This document shows, piece after piece, positions 23,344 to 30,665 of a stretch of DNA of 30,665 bases. Under the pieces are notes generated by a model. The model was not told where the DNA came from, searched no databases, and was given only the letters and a program-made list of their open reading frames with translations. The position numbers were made by a program, and so were the translations under genes. The DNA comes from CALLPQ01 sp039819545. GTDB lineage: Bacteria > Pseudomonadota > Alphaproteobacteria > Caulobacterales > Parvularculaceae. The number at the start of each line of letters is the position of its first letter. Position 1 is the first letter of the stretch. The stretch spans positions 1-30,665 of the forward strand of contig JBCBRS010000031.1 of NCBI GenBank assembly GCA_039819545.1, written 5' to 3'.

Positions 23344-23766
23344 ATGCCCATGAATATCACGGATATTGGTATTATTGTTGGCGCTATTGGCGCTGCCCTA
23401 GCCTTGTTTTTCATTGTCCGGTGGCGCGGGCCTTCCGGTGCCGAGGTCGTTGTGGAGGCAGTGCTGGACGGTGAGAGCTTTCAATTAAAGGACCGCTATG
23501 ATGGGTTCCTCAATGTACGGATTGCCGGCGTGCGGGCACCGGCGGGTGATGAAGACGGGGCTGACTGGGCCACCGAGACGCTTTGCGATCTCATTGAGGG
23601 TAAGACCTGCAGGATACGCCCCGTTGATGAGGATCCCGACGGTTTCCTGATCGCAAAGGTTGACGTGGACGGCGAGGACATCGGCAGTCTGCTGGTTCAG
23701 CGCGGGCACGCCAGATATTCCGATACGCTCTTCCGCGGCAAGTTTCGGCGCGCTGACGAGGGTTGA
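23344..23766 (+). CDS. Membrane-anchored SNase-fold protein with lost catalytic residues
   Basis: 140 residues: one N-terminal membrane helix (~8-26), then a thermonuclease-like beta-barrel (~35-127). It aligns with the family pattern as VLDGESF, VRIAGVRAP, DPDGFLIAKV and IGSLLVQRGHARY. The first Asp (Asp42) and one Arg (Arg59) are kept, but the usual DGD is DGE, the Asp and Glu of GIDAPE are Arg64 and Ala67, and the Arg of RYGR is Phe101. It is therefore probably not a nuclease, perhaps a binding domain. GGAGG at 23329-23333 supports the start; a second ATG two codons on is possible. It follows the repeat cluster and marks the return to core-like base composition. Confidence 0.72.
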   Translation: MPMNITDIGIIVGAIGAALALFFIVRWRGPSGAEVVVEAVLDGESFQLKDRYDGFLNVRIAGVRAPAGDEDGADWATETLCDLIEGKTCRIRPVDEDPDGFLIAKVDVDGEDIGSLLVQRGHARYSDTLFRGKFRRADEG

Positions 23767-23830
23767 TCGTCCGACCCGTCGGTCACCCTATGCCGGTTTC
23801 ATACCGATAGTGTCACCGCTCCAGGCTCTT

Positions 23831-24406
23831 TTACGACGCTTTTTTCGTTTTCACCCATGCGGCGGTGAGTTTTGCGTGGACTTCCGGCGGGTAGTTTTGC
23901 CAGCTGGAGCGGCCGCGGGTGGCGTCGACGATAAAGAGAGATTCGCGGGGCAGGAGGTAGGGCGCGATGGCGTTGCGCACGCCGATGGCGGTTTGCTCAC
24001 ACGCAACGGTCCAGACATTATCCGCGATGCGAAAGCCGGGACCAAGGCTTAGGATGGCCGCTTCGACCCGTGTTGCCGCGGCGCTAACCACGTCGAAAAT
24101 CAGGATGAAATTCGATTGGCCTTTATGCTGGTCGCTATTGGCGGTGGCGACAAGCGTGGTTTCATCCTCGGAGCCTGCGCGCTTGCCGAATTTTGGTTTG
24201 TCCTGATTGGCGGCCGGGTCCTTGCCGAACATGGCGGCAAAGGTTTTTTCTTCCTGCGCCTCGCGCCAGCGATTCGCCCCGGCGGGCGAGACCAGCGACC
24301 AGCCCGCAAGACGCCCTTCGCCAGCGAATTTCTTCAGCTGGTCGGCGGTGTATGGCCCGTAAACCTTGTCGTCTACTTTCAGGCACCAATTATCGGCGGC
24401 TAACAT
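23831..24406 (-). CDS. GYF_2 domain protein with a possible Cas2/SinR-like C-terminal domain
   Basis: 191 residues, soluble. Residues 5-50 match the GYF_2 (DUF4339) domain: WCLKVDDKVYGPYTADQLKKF, GWSLVSPAG, RWREAQE. A charged linker (~52-92) follows. Residues ~97-175 (NFILIFDVVSAAATRVEAAILSLGPGFRIADNVWTVACEQTAIGVRNAIAPYL, then SLFIVDATRGRSSW) have the beta-alpha-beta-beta pattern, F(I/V)V-type first strand with Asp, and Trp-containing third strand of Cas2/SinR-type ferredoxin folds. That assignment is inference by eye. No CRISPR is near. Convergent with the SNase-like gene; the PilZ gene lies upstream on the same strand. Confidence 0.68.
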   Translation of the reverse strand: MLAADNWCLKVDDKVYGPYTADQLKKFAGEGRLAGWSLVSPAGANRWREAQEEKTFAAMFGKDPAANQDKPKFGKRAGSEDETTLVATANSDQHKGQSNFILIFDVVSAAATRVEAAILSLGPGFRIADNVWTVACEQTAIGVRNAIAPYLLPRESLFIVDATRGRSSWQNYPPEVHAKLTAAWVKTKKAS

Positions 24407-24432
24407 TGTCGGTCTGTTCCTATCTGATACAC

Positions 24433-25131
24433 TCAGTCATCGGAGTGTTTCCGACCAAAGGGGGTTGCAATGCTGGTGCCATGGGGCGCGTGGCTGAGCA
24501 GCTTGGTGTTGCCAGCCGCTTGCTCGATCACATCTTCCATGCGCTCTGCGGGTCCAAGAAAAATGACGCCGACGCCCAGTTCATGGCGGCGCACAACGCG
24601 TGCGCGCATGCGGCCTACGGTCAGTTCGGTGCCGAGCGGCGGCTGGGGGTCAATCCCGACGGACGCACCGGTGAGGGAGACATCCATGATGGTGCATTCA
24701 ATAGCGGTACCATCGTCATGGGTGACGATAACGGGGGTGTCGAGGGCAATCCGCGGGGCAATCCGGCGGTCTTTTTCGATTTGTCCGCGCCGGTTCAGGG
24801 TCCGGATCAAGGCGTCAGCGGTGCGCTGGGTTTTTGCCCGGCGACTATGATAGCGCACCGCAAAACCATATTTGCCGGTCCGCACCACGGTGCTTTCAAA
24901 GCGGCCCACACCGTCAATATAGAGGATGACGCGGTCTTCAGTACGGGGCAGGGTTTTGGCCTTCACCATGGCGCCGCCGGCGGACACATTGATCACGACG
25001 CACGGGTGCTCAATCCCATCGGGCCCAAGAAAACGAGCTTTCAACCGCATATCCGCCCGAAAATGGCGGCGCCGGTCTTCAAAACTGTCGGTTTCGGGAC
25101 GGACGTTCCCAAAGTGCTGCTTGGCGCTCAC
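24433..25131 (-). CDS. Tandem PilZ domain protein
   Basis: Likely c-di-GMP receptor, 232 residues, cytoplasmic. First PilZ domain ~20-98: the basic RRRHFR (20-25), then NVSAGG (48-53), with Asn where the motif usually has Asp. Second PilZ ~121-195: DRRIAPR (121-127) and DVSLTG (150-155), a complete RXXXR plus DXSXXG pair. A charged linker joins them. The C-terminal ~35 residues are probably disordered. GTG is the start; no strong ribosome binding site. Divergent from the rhomboid gene. A Tad-type pilus set lies 7 kb away, but a link is speculation. Confidence 0.87.
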   Translation of the reverse strand: MSAKQHFGNVRPETDSFEDRRRHFRADMRLKARFLGPDGIEHPCVVINVSAGGAMVKAKTLPRTEDRVILYIDGVGRFESTVVRTGKYGFAVRYHSRRAKTQRTADALIRTLNRRGQIEKDRRIAPRIALDTPVIVTHDDGTAIECTIMDVSLTGASVGIDPQPPLGTELTVGRMRARVVRRHELGVGVIFLGPAERMEDVIEQAAGNTKLLSHAPHGTSIATPFGRKHSDD

Positions 25132-25367
25132 GATGAATTATCCCCTGATCTGGATCATCAGATGTTACCTTAGGGATTTTTGGTGAACAAAAGCTTGAAC
25201 CGGCAACCGATTGATCAGACTTTTGTCTTAAACCGGCCAGCAGCGTCCCAAACTGACGCAGGTCAGACGGTTGGCTTGTCAGGCTGGGTCTTTACGCTCA
25301 CCGGACAGGACCGCGTCCCGGGTGCCCGGTTTGGGGCTATGACCCGGTTGAAAAAGAAGGATCGCCC

Positions 25368-26183
25368 ATGGATAGCGATAATATCACCGCGATCAGGCGT
25401 GGTGCGGACCAAAAATGGGTTTACCGCGCGCCATTGGTGGTGACCGGTCTTATCGGTCTAATGGTCAGTATACATCTGATCCTGACCTTCGGGCCAAAGC
25501 CGCAGGTGAGTTATCTTGAGTACTGGGGCAGTTTGGTCCCGGCACGGTACAATGCCGGCATGATCGCAACGACGCCTGAACCGCTGCTTATCCTGCCGCC
25601 CTTTACCCACATGTTTTTGCATGGCGGGTTTACCCATCTTGTCTTGAATATGTTGTTTCTGCTGGCGTTTGGGGCGCCAGTGGCCAACCGCTTTATTGGT
25701 AATCAGCCGGTGCCGGTGCGCGCTGGCCCCAATGCTGGTCCGAATGGGGGTCAAGACATCATGCGCTCGCATTTTCTGGGGGGGTGGCCGGCGGGGAGTA
25801 CGACGTTTCTGGCTTTCTTTGTGGCGAGCGGGCTTGCCGGGGCGCTGGCATACGCGGTTTTGCATCTTAATGATCCAGTTCCCGCTGTGGGTGCGTCTGG
25901 CGCAATCAGCGCCTTGATGGCCGCATCAGTGCGCATTGCGCGGCCGGTCCGCGGCCAGGGGATGGTGAATATTGACGGGCCTGTTCTGCCGGTGACTGAC
26001 CCCCGCGTCTTGCGCTTTTCAATTGCGATTATTGTGCTCAATGTTGCCATCGGGCTTTTTGGCAATGCCTTTTTCCCCGGCGGCGCGGACATTGCCTATG
26101 AGGCGCATCTGGGCGGTTTCTTTTTCGGGTTGTTTGCCCTGCCGCTGTTTGACAGGTTTCGCCAACGCGGCCCAGGTCGCTGA
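25368..26183 (+). CDS. Rhomboid family intramembrane serine protease
   Basis: Polytopic membrane protease, 271 residues with about six membrane helices. HGGFTHLVLNM (85-95) supplies the oxyanion His/Asn on helix 2, GASGAIS gives the catalytic Ser177, and AHLGGFFFG gives the catalytic His247. The loop between helices 2 and 3 has a Gly/Pro/Asn-rich run (RAGPNAGPNGGQ) and is longer than usual. AAGGA 7-10 bases before ATG 25368 supports the start. Substrate unknown. The gap to the divergent PilZ gene (25132-25367) contains a poor open frame from 25180 that I leave out. Confidence 0.9.
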   Translation: MDSDNITAIRRGADQKWVYRAPLVVTGLIGLMVSIHLILTFGPKPQVSYLEYWGSLVPARYNAGMIATTPEPLLILPPFTHMFLHGGFTHLVLNMLFLLAFGAPVANRFIGNQPVPVRAGPNAGPNGGQDIMRSHFLGGWPAGSTTFLAFFVASGLAGALAYAVLHLNDPVPAVGASGAISALMAASVRIARPVRGQGMVNIDGPVLPVTDPRVLRFSIAIIVLNVAIGLFGNAFFPGGADIAYEAHLGGFFFGLFALPLFDRFRQRGPGR

Positions 26184-26400
26184 GGGTGTTTGCCTGACGT
26201 CGATTGATATTGCGCTGCACCATGGTTCAAAATGCAGCCCTGCCGCCCTGATGCTCTACACTTTTGTGTACTGACAACTTGTGGAAAGGGCGCGTGCAGC
26301 GCTACGCTCGACGGTGTGCGGGATGCAGTCCAATCGTTTTTGTGATGTCTCGCGCTTTTGCACCCTTGTTGTGTCATCGTTAGACCGGGAGAGAGCAAGT

Positions 26401-26829
26401 ATGAAAGTCGAAGCTATTTTAAAGGAAAAAGGACACACGGTGATCAATGTGTCCGAGACCGCCTCCCTTGCGGATGCGGCCCAACTCCTCAGTGAAAAGA
26501 ATATTGGTGCCGTGCTGGTCACGCAGAACCGTCAGCAACCGGCGGGCATCCTTTCCGAACGCGATATCGTGCGGCATCTGGCAACGGACGGGGATCGCGC
26601 TATGTCAAAGCCCGTGGCCGAGTGTATGACGCGGGCGCTTAAAACCTGCACCCCGCAAGACAGTGTAGATGATATTATGGGCTTGATGACCCGGCACCGC
26701 ATTCGCCATATGCCGGTGATGGAGGCGGGTGCCGTCGTGGGCATGATCTCCATCGGTGACGTCGTCAAACGCAAGATCAATGAAGCGGAGCAAGAAGCCG
26801 AAGCGTTAAAAGCCTATATCGCCACCTAA
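26401..26829 (+). CDS. CBS-pair domain protein
   Basis: Nucleotide-sensing CBS pair, 142 residues, soluble. CBS1 ~7-65 (VINVSETASLADAAQLLSEKNIGAVLVT, GILSERDIVRHLA) and CBS2 ~75-132 (MTRALKTCTPQDSVDDIMGLMTRHRIRHMPVMEAGAVVGMISIGDVVK), followed by a short charged helix. Such stand-alone pairs often bind adenine nucleotides or NADH. GGGAGAG lies 5 bases before ATG 26401; an upstream extension from 26281 is rejected. The end converges with the fasciclin gene and its terminator. Confidence 0.88.
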   Translation: MKVEAILKEKGHTVINVSETASLADAAQLLSEKNIGAVLVTQNRQQPAGILSERDIVRHLATDGDRAMSKPVAECMTRALKTCTPQDSVDDIMGLMTRHRIRHMPVMEAGAVVGMISIGDVVKRKINEAEQEAEALKAYIAT

Positions 26830-26860
26830 AAACGCCGCACCCGAATGAACAGGTGCGGCG
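26828..26860 (-). terminator. Intrinsic terminator of the fasciclin gene
   Basis: A 9-bp GC-rich stem (CGCCGCACC 26833-26841 with GGTGCGGCG 26852-26860), 10-base loop, then TTTTT on the minus strand (26828-26832), 37 bases after the fasciclin stop. Poor T-run on the plus strand, so it mainly serves the minus strand; the T-run lies at the very end of the CBS gene. Confidence 0.82.
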
Positions 26861-26896
26861 CTCAATCATCGCTTTACGGATGATCAGGACAGGATC

Positions 26897-27451
26897 TTAG
26901 GATCCGGAACCGTAGCTGGTTGTTTCTTCTTTTGCCGGCGGCAGCAGAACCGCATCGATCACATGGATCACGCCGTTTGACGTATAAATGTCAGCGGTGG
27001 TCACGCTTGCGCCGCCCACTTTGACACCGTCTGTGGCATCGATTGGCAGAGCCGCGCCGTTCACCGTGTCGGCATCCAGCGTCTTACCGGCAATATCACC
27101 GGATTTCACTTTACCCGCGAGCACGTGATAGGTCAGGATCGCGGTGAGCTTGTCTTTGTTTGCCGGCTTCAGCAGTGTTTCCACGGTGCCTTCGGGCAGG
27201 GCCGCAAACGCCGCATCGGTGGGGGCAAAGACGGTGAACGGACCGTCACCGCGCAGGGTTTCTTCCAGACCCGCAGCTTGAACGGCGGCAACCAGGGTTG
27301 TGAACGACCCGGCATTGACGGCGGTGTCGACAATGTCTGCTTTTTTCTCAGCGTGATGACCAAGGGCGGTAGATGCCATTGGCTCGGTTGCTGTGGCTGG
27401 CAAGCCCGCCAGCATTGAAGAGGCCAAAAGGGCTCCAAAAACTCGTAACAT
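26897..27451 (-). CDS. Secreted fasciclin (FAS1) domain protein
   Basis: Exported adhesion-like protein, 184 residues. Signal peptide 1-21 with cleavage near LPATATE. A single FAS1 domain ~38-172: DIVDTAVNAGSFTTLVAAVQAAGL, GPFTVFAPTDAAFAALPEG (the H1-like motif FAPTDAAF), ILTYHVLAGKV (YHV), and NGVIHVIDAVLLP at the end. The tail is Ser/Gly-rich. AAGGAG 6 bases before the ATG is a strong ribosome binding site, so high expression is plausible. A terminator follows. Function beyond surface or matrix binding is not readable. Confidence 0.93.
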   Translation of the reverse strand: MLRVFGALLASSMLAGLPATATEPMASTALGHHAEKKADIVDTAVNAGSFTTLVAAVQAAGLEETLRGDGPFTVFAPTDAAFAALPEGTVETLLKPANKDKLTAILTYHVLAGKVKSGDIAGKTLDADTVNGAALPIDATDGVKVGGASVTTADIYTSNGVIHVIDAVLLPPAKEETTSYGSGS

Positions 27452-27700
27452 CGTAATCTCCTTATTAACGATACATACCGTACAGCGACGGGGGTGACTT
27501 GGTTCAGTCGCTTCGTCGATTTACGATCTCGTCATATCGCAGGCCCGCAGACGGTTTGCGTGGTGATTATTGCGAAAAATCAGCGTCATAGCTTGCGTTC
27601 TGGCCATTGGGGCGCAGGCGGTGTCTTGCCAAATTGTCATGAAAGCGACAGCGTTCACAACGCCGTGAGTTTCTCGCTTGTGGCGCCAAGCACTCGCACA

Positions 27701-27749
27701 AGCATCAGTGGCAAGCATCATAGGCAAGTATCTCAGGCAAGCATCTCAA
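27701..27749. repeat. 13-base tandem repeat across the 3' end of the patatin-like gene
   Basis: Units AGCATCAGTGGCA, AGCATCATAGGCA, AGTATCTCAGGCA and AGCATCTCA (partial) follow at a 13-base period from 27701. The patatin-like gene's stop codon (27733-27735) is inside the third unit. The adjacent non-coding stretch 27452-27700 shows nothing else I can support. Confidence 0.75.
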
Positions 27750-28752
27750 TGGCCTGCTCAATCGCCTCAAGACTGTCATCGACGCTCTTGCGGCCCAGCG
27801 CGATGAGCGCATCGGCCTCTTCAAAGGCAATTAGCGGAACATGGCTGACGTCGGGGGTGATGAGAACATCGGCAGGATCAGCCGCAAGGCGCGAACGCGT
27901 CGTTCGGTCCATCAGGATATTGAAAGACGAGAACATCACTTCGCCAAGCCCCGGGGTTGCCACGGATGGCCGGGCCGCAAGGCGCGCAAAAACCGCGTTA
28001 CGGGCAAACCCACCGGGGATGCGCGGTGCGGGTTCGGTCTTGGAAAGGTCATCCGTAGACGCATATTTTTCGCGTTTTGCTTTGGCCTGGGCCTGAAACG
28101 CACCAGCGTGGAGGCCAACCCCGATCACGATCCGCGCATTTAACGCTCTGCATACGGAGACGGGTAGTGGATTAACGAGTGCCCCATCCATAAGCCAGCG
28201 CCCGTCAATCATCCGTGGGGGGAAGATACCGGGTAACGCGTAGGCAGCCTGGATCGCTTCGGCGAGATTGCCCTGGCGCAACCAGATCTCATGTCCGGTG
28301 GCGAGTTCTGTCGTGACAACAACACAGGGCAGGGGCAGGTCCTCGATTGCCATGTCCGGTAAATAGCGGTGAAGCGTCTTTTCAAGTCGCTTGCCGCCGA
28401 TCAAGCCGGCGCCGTTCAGCATCACATCGAGATAACTCAGTAGGCGGCGTTTATTGAGGCTGCGTGTCCAGGCCTCCAGATCATCAAGATGACCGGCCAG
28501 CCAGAAGCCCGCCACAAGGGCGCCTACGGATGTGCCGCAAATAGTTGCCGGGCGGATACCAAGCTCGTCCAGGCGACGCAAAACCCCGATATGCGCCCAG
28601 CCGCGGGCAACACCGCCGCCGAGCGCCAGACCAAGTCCCGGGACGCTCGTGTTGGTAATGGATGCGAGGGGTGAGGATGATTTTTCCTGAGGGTTCGACG
28701 CGGGGGAGGGCGTAGCAGAAGCGCTAGAACGCGATTGGGGCGTGTCGACCAT
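27733..28752 (-). CDS. Patatin-like phospholipase (RssA type)
   Basis: Ser-Asp dyad lipid hydrolase, 339 residues, no signal peptide. The oxyanion loop GGGVARG (45-51), nucleophile GTSVG with Ser75, and the DGA motif with Asp189 in LMDGALVNPLP are all present. The first ~38 residues are Ser/Pro-rich and probably disordered. Ile/Leu-rich helices after the active site fit the family. The start ATG lies 15 bases downstream of a small membrane protein's stop, so the two are likely cotranscribed. The C-terminal codons lie in a 13-base tandem repeat, so the C-terminus may vary between strains. Confidence 0.9.
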   Translation of the reverse strand: MVDTPQSRSSASATPSPASNPQEKSSSPLASITNTSVPGLGLALGGGVARGWAHIGVLRRLDELGIRPATICGTSVGALVAGFWLAGHLDDLEAWTRSLNKRRLLSYLDVMLNGAGLIGGKRLEKTLHRYLPDMAIEDLPLPCVVVTTELATGHEIWLRQGNLAEAIQAAYALPGIFPPRMIDGRWLMDGALVNPLPVSVCRALNARIVIGVGLHAGAFQAQAKAKREKYASTDDLSKTEPAPRIPGGFARNAVFARLAARPSVATPGLGEVMFSSFNILMDRTTRSRLAADPADVLITPDVSHVPLIAFEEADALIALGRKSVDDSLEAIEQAIEMLA

Positions 28753-28767
28753 GATGCACCCGCACCG

Positions 28768-29007
28768 TTACCTACTGCCCGACTTCTCAGTCTTTTTGCG
28801 GCGTTCGGTTGTATTGCCGCGTGCCGTTTCGCCTTCACTGCTGGCGCCAGCCTCAGTATCGCCCGCGCTTATGGCGCAGCTTTCACTGGCCGGCTGAAAG
28901 GCGCAAGTCATTTCGGCGCCCATGGTGGCGGCGCCCTCTCCCAGCTTGGCGAGGCCGCCAATGATGAAAACAACGATACCAGCGGTCAATAACGCGCGTT
29001 CGATCAT
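28768..29007 (-). CDS. Small single-pass membrane protein of unknown function
   Basis: 79 residues. A membrane helix at about 5-24 (ALLTAGIVVFIIGGLAKLG), then a low-complexity polar tail with two cysteines (MTCAFQPASESCAI) and a basic end. No family recognised. GGGGGA upstream of the ATG and the short gap to the patatin-like gene support it being real. Confidence 0.6.
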   Translation of the reverse strand: MIERALLTAGIVVFIIGGLAKLGEGAATMGAEMTCAFQPASESCAISAGDTEAGASSEGETARGNTTERRKKTEKSGSR

Positions 29008-29325
29008 GGATTCCCCCGGGTAAAAGCAGGTGTCGGATGATAATAACCGTAGGGTATTATGCTTAAAGCGGCGTTAACCAACATGCCGCTGACGCCAGCG
29101 TGCTCCGTCCGATTGCGCACCGGGCCGCGGTAAAGGGGGCGCCGACGCGTAAGGTGCCGGGAAAATTACCCGGCTGGTTGAAAAAGCGGCTTGTAATTTT
29201 TCGAACAGCTGTATAGATAAGGGTTCTCAGCGATATTGAGCATGATGATCGGGTCCGCACAGGGTGCGTGGTGCGAGGTTTGGCTCGGTCTTTTTCTCGG
29301 TTTTGGGGCTCTCTTCTAGGCTTCG
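29008..29325. other. Intergenic region before the rRNA promoter
   Basis: About 320 bases with no supported gene. One small hairpin, GCCGGG-AAAATTA-CCCGGC near 29155-29174, has no T-run. The small readings on the minus strand are of poor quality. The T-rich stretch at 29291-29304 leads into the A-tract of the promoter. Confidence 0.4.
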
Positions 29326-29384
29326 AAAAAAAAACGAAAAAAGAAAAAAATCTCGTTGACAGGCGTTAGTTGGATGCGTATCTC
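29326..29384 (+). promoter_or_regulatory. rRNA operon promoter with A-tract UP element
   Basis: Three A-tracts (29326-29350, only three non-A bases) form an UP-element-like sequence that ends 5 bases before TTGACA (29356-29361). A 17-base spacer follows, then TATCTC (29379-29384). A consensus -35, ideal spacing and strong UP element, 430 bases before 16S, fit a growth-rate-controlled rrn promoter. Confidence 0.82.
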
Positions 29385-29546
29385 CACGCCTCACCGACGC
29401 GGTCCTGGCGGCCGCCGCAGACGAAAAAGCCTTCGGGCGGCAGGTTTGTAGCGGCATCGGGAAGTGTCGGTTTTTTGTCGGCTGAATTTGAGATTTGGTC
29501 GATCATGCTAATGGTAAAGGCTTGGTTAACAGGCTCCCGGCGGTGT

Positions 29547-29558
29547 GGCTCTTTGACA
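29547..29558 (+). promoter_or_regulatory. boxA antitermination site in the rRNA leader
   Basis: GGCTCTTTGACA matches E. coli rrn boxA (TGCTCTTTAACA) at ten of twelve bases and is followed by ATTGA. It binds NusB-S10 in known systems. The embedded TTTGACA looks like a -35 box but has no good -10. Confidence 0.78.
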
Positions 29559-29730
29559 ATTGAATATTGAGGAAGAGAAACGTGGGCGGCGGCGTCCTGG
29601 CGGTTCAATTCATCCCAAGCGGTTGGATTGAACACTCCTTTGAATGACCGTGCTGACGTTTTTCAGACAGTAAAACCAAAATACTTTCGTTTATTCTTAA
29701 TCGTTTAGATGGGAGTTTGGTTTTGCGACA

Positions 29731-29774
29731 GATATTACTCTTCCGGTCCTTCGGGATCGGGGAACAGTAATATC
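29731..29774 (+). other. UUCG-capped hairpin in the 16S leader
   Basis: Outer stem GATATTACT / AGTAATATC (9 bp, perfect), an internal loop, then CCGGTCC / GGATCGG (7 bp, one G-U) closed by a TTCG tetraloop at 29750-29753. It lies about 40 bases before 16S and is probably a processing or folding element of pre-rRNA. Confidence 0.78.
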
Positions 29775-29811
29775 CGAACAAATACGTCAGTATCTGGTCA
29801 TATCAAACACT

Positions 29812-30665
<854 letters not shown>

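Noticed and set aside
24193..25173. 326-residue plus-strand reading
   Set aside because: It runs antisense through both the GYF_2 and the PilZ genes, whose motifs are convincing, and has no family features.
29552..29584. TTGACA-like -35 box at 29553-29558 as an rRNA promoter
   Set aside because: It is embedded in GGCTCTTTGACA, which fits boxA, and no acceptable -10 lies 16-18 bases downstream. The promoter at 29356-29384 is much better.

Overview
The window is a stretch of an alphaproteobacterial chromosome. The evidence is the partial 16S rRNA gene at the right end (alphaproteobacterial helices, read by eye), an iscR-led SUF operon with two cysteine desulfurases, a TadE/TadG pilus-like gene trio and a generally GC-rich, codon-biased sequence. 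I cannot place it below class level.

Layout. 1-1.3 kb: the 5' end of a membrane protein running off the left edge and an alpha/beta hydrolase, both on the minus strand. 1.6-11.15 kb: a tightly packed plus-strand operon of iscR, a group I-like cysteine desulfurase, sufB, a secreted RidA-like gene, sufC, sufD, sufS, sufT, sufA, a DsbA/HCCA-isomerase-like gene and an iron-type alcohol dehydrogenase. Several junctions overlap (GTGA, TGATG, ATGA), so translation is probably coupled. The first nine genes make and deliver Fe-S clusters under IscR. The RidA insert between sufB and sufC is the odd member. 11.2-14.7 kb (minus): a C-methyltransferase-like protein, a doubtful ORF with a hexamer repeat of eight GGG runs, and an ArgE-type deacylase. 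14.9-17.3 kb (plus): a TadG-like vWA protein and two TadE-like pseudopilins. 17.3-18.9 kb (minus): an unknown single-TM protein and a PhoH ATPase. A perfect intrinsic-terminator hairpin sits just upstream of the phoH ribosome binding site.

19.4-23.3 kb is an AT-rich accessory island. It holds unknown exported or lipoprotein-like genes and one intact REP-associated tyrosine transposase (RAYT) flanked by inverted REP sequences. It also holds three decayed RAYT copies, five REPs of one family, a REP-like hairpin and a long imperfect inverted repeat. In three copies the distance from REP to RAYT start codon is exactly 42 bases.

23.3-29.0 kb returns to ordinary chromosomal genes: a nuclease-fold protein that seems to have lost its catalytic residues, a GYF_2 protein with a possible Cas2/SinR-like C-terminal domain, a double-PilZ protein, a rhomboid protease, a CBS-pair protein, a secreted fasciclin protein with its terminator, a patatin-like lipase and a small membrane protein. 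29.3-30.7 kb holds an rRNA promoter with a long A-tract UP element, a boxA antitermination site, a UUCG-capped leader hairpin and the first ~850 bases of 16S rRNA.

I see no CRISPR array or tRNA. The best candidates for something undescribed are the secreted RidA inside the SUF operon, the attenuator-like hairpin before phoH, the fixed-spacing REP-RAYT modules with their traceable decay, and the GYF/Cas2-like fusion.
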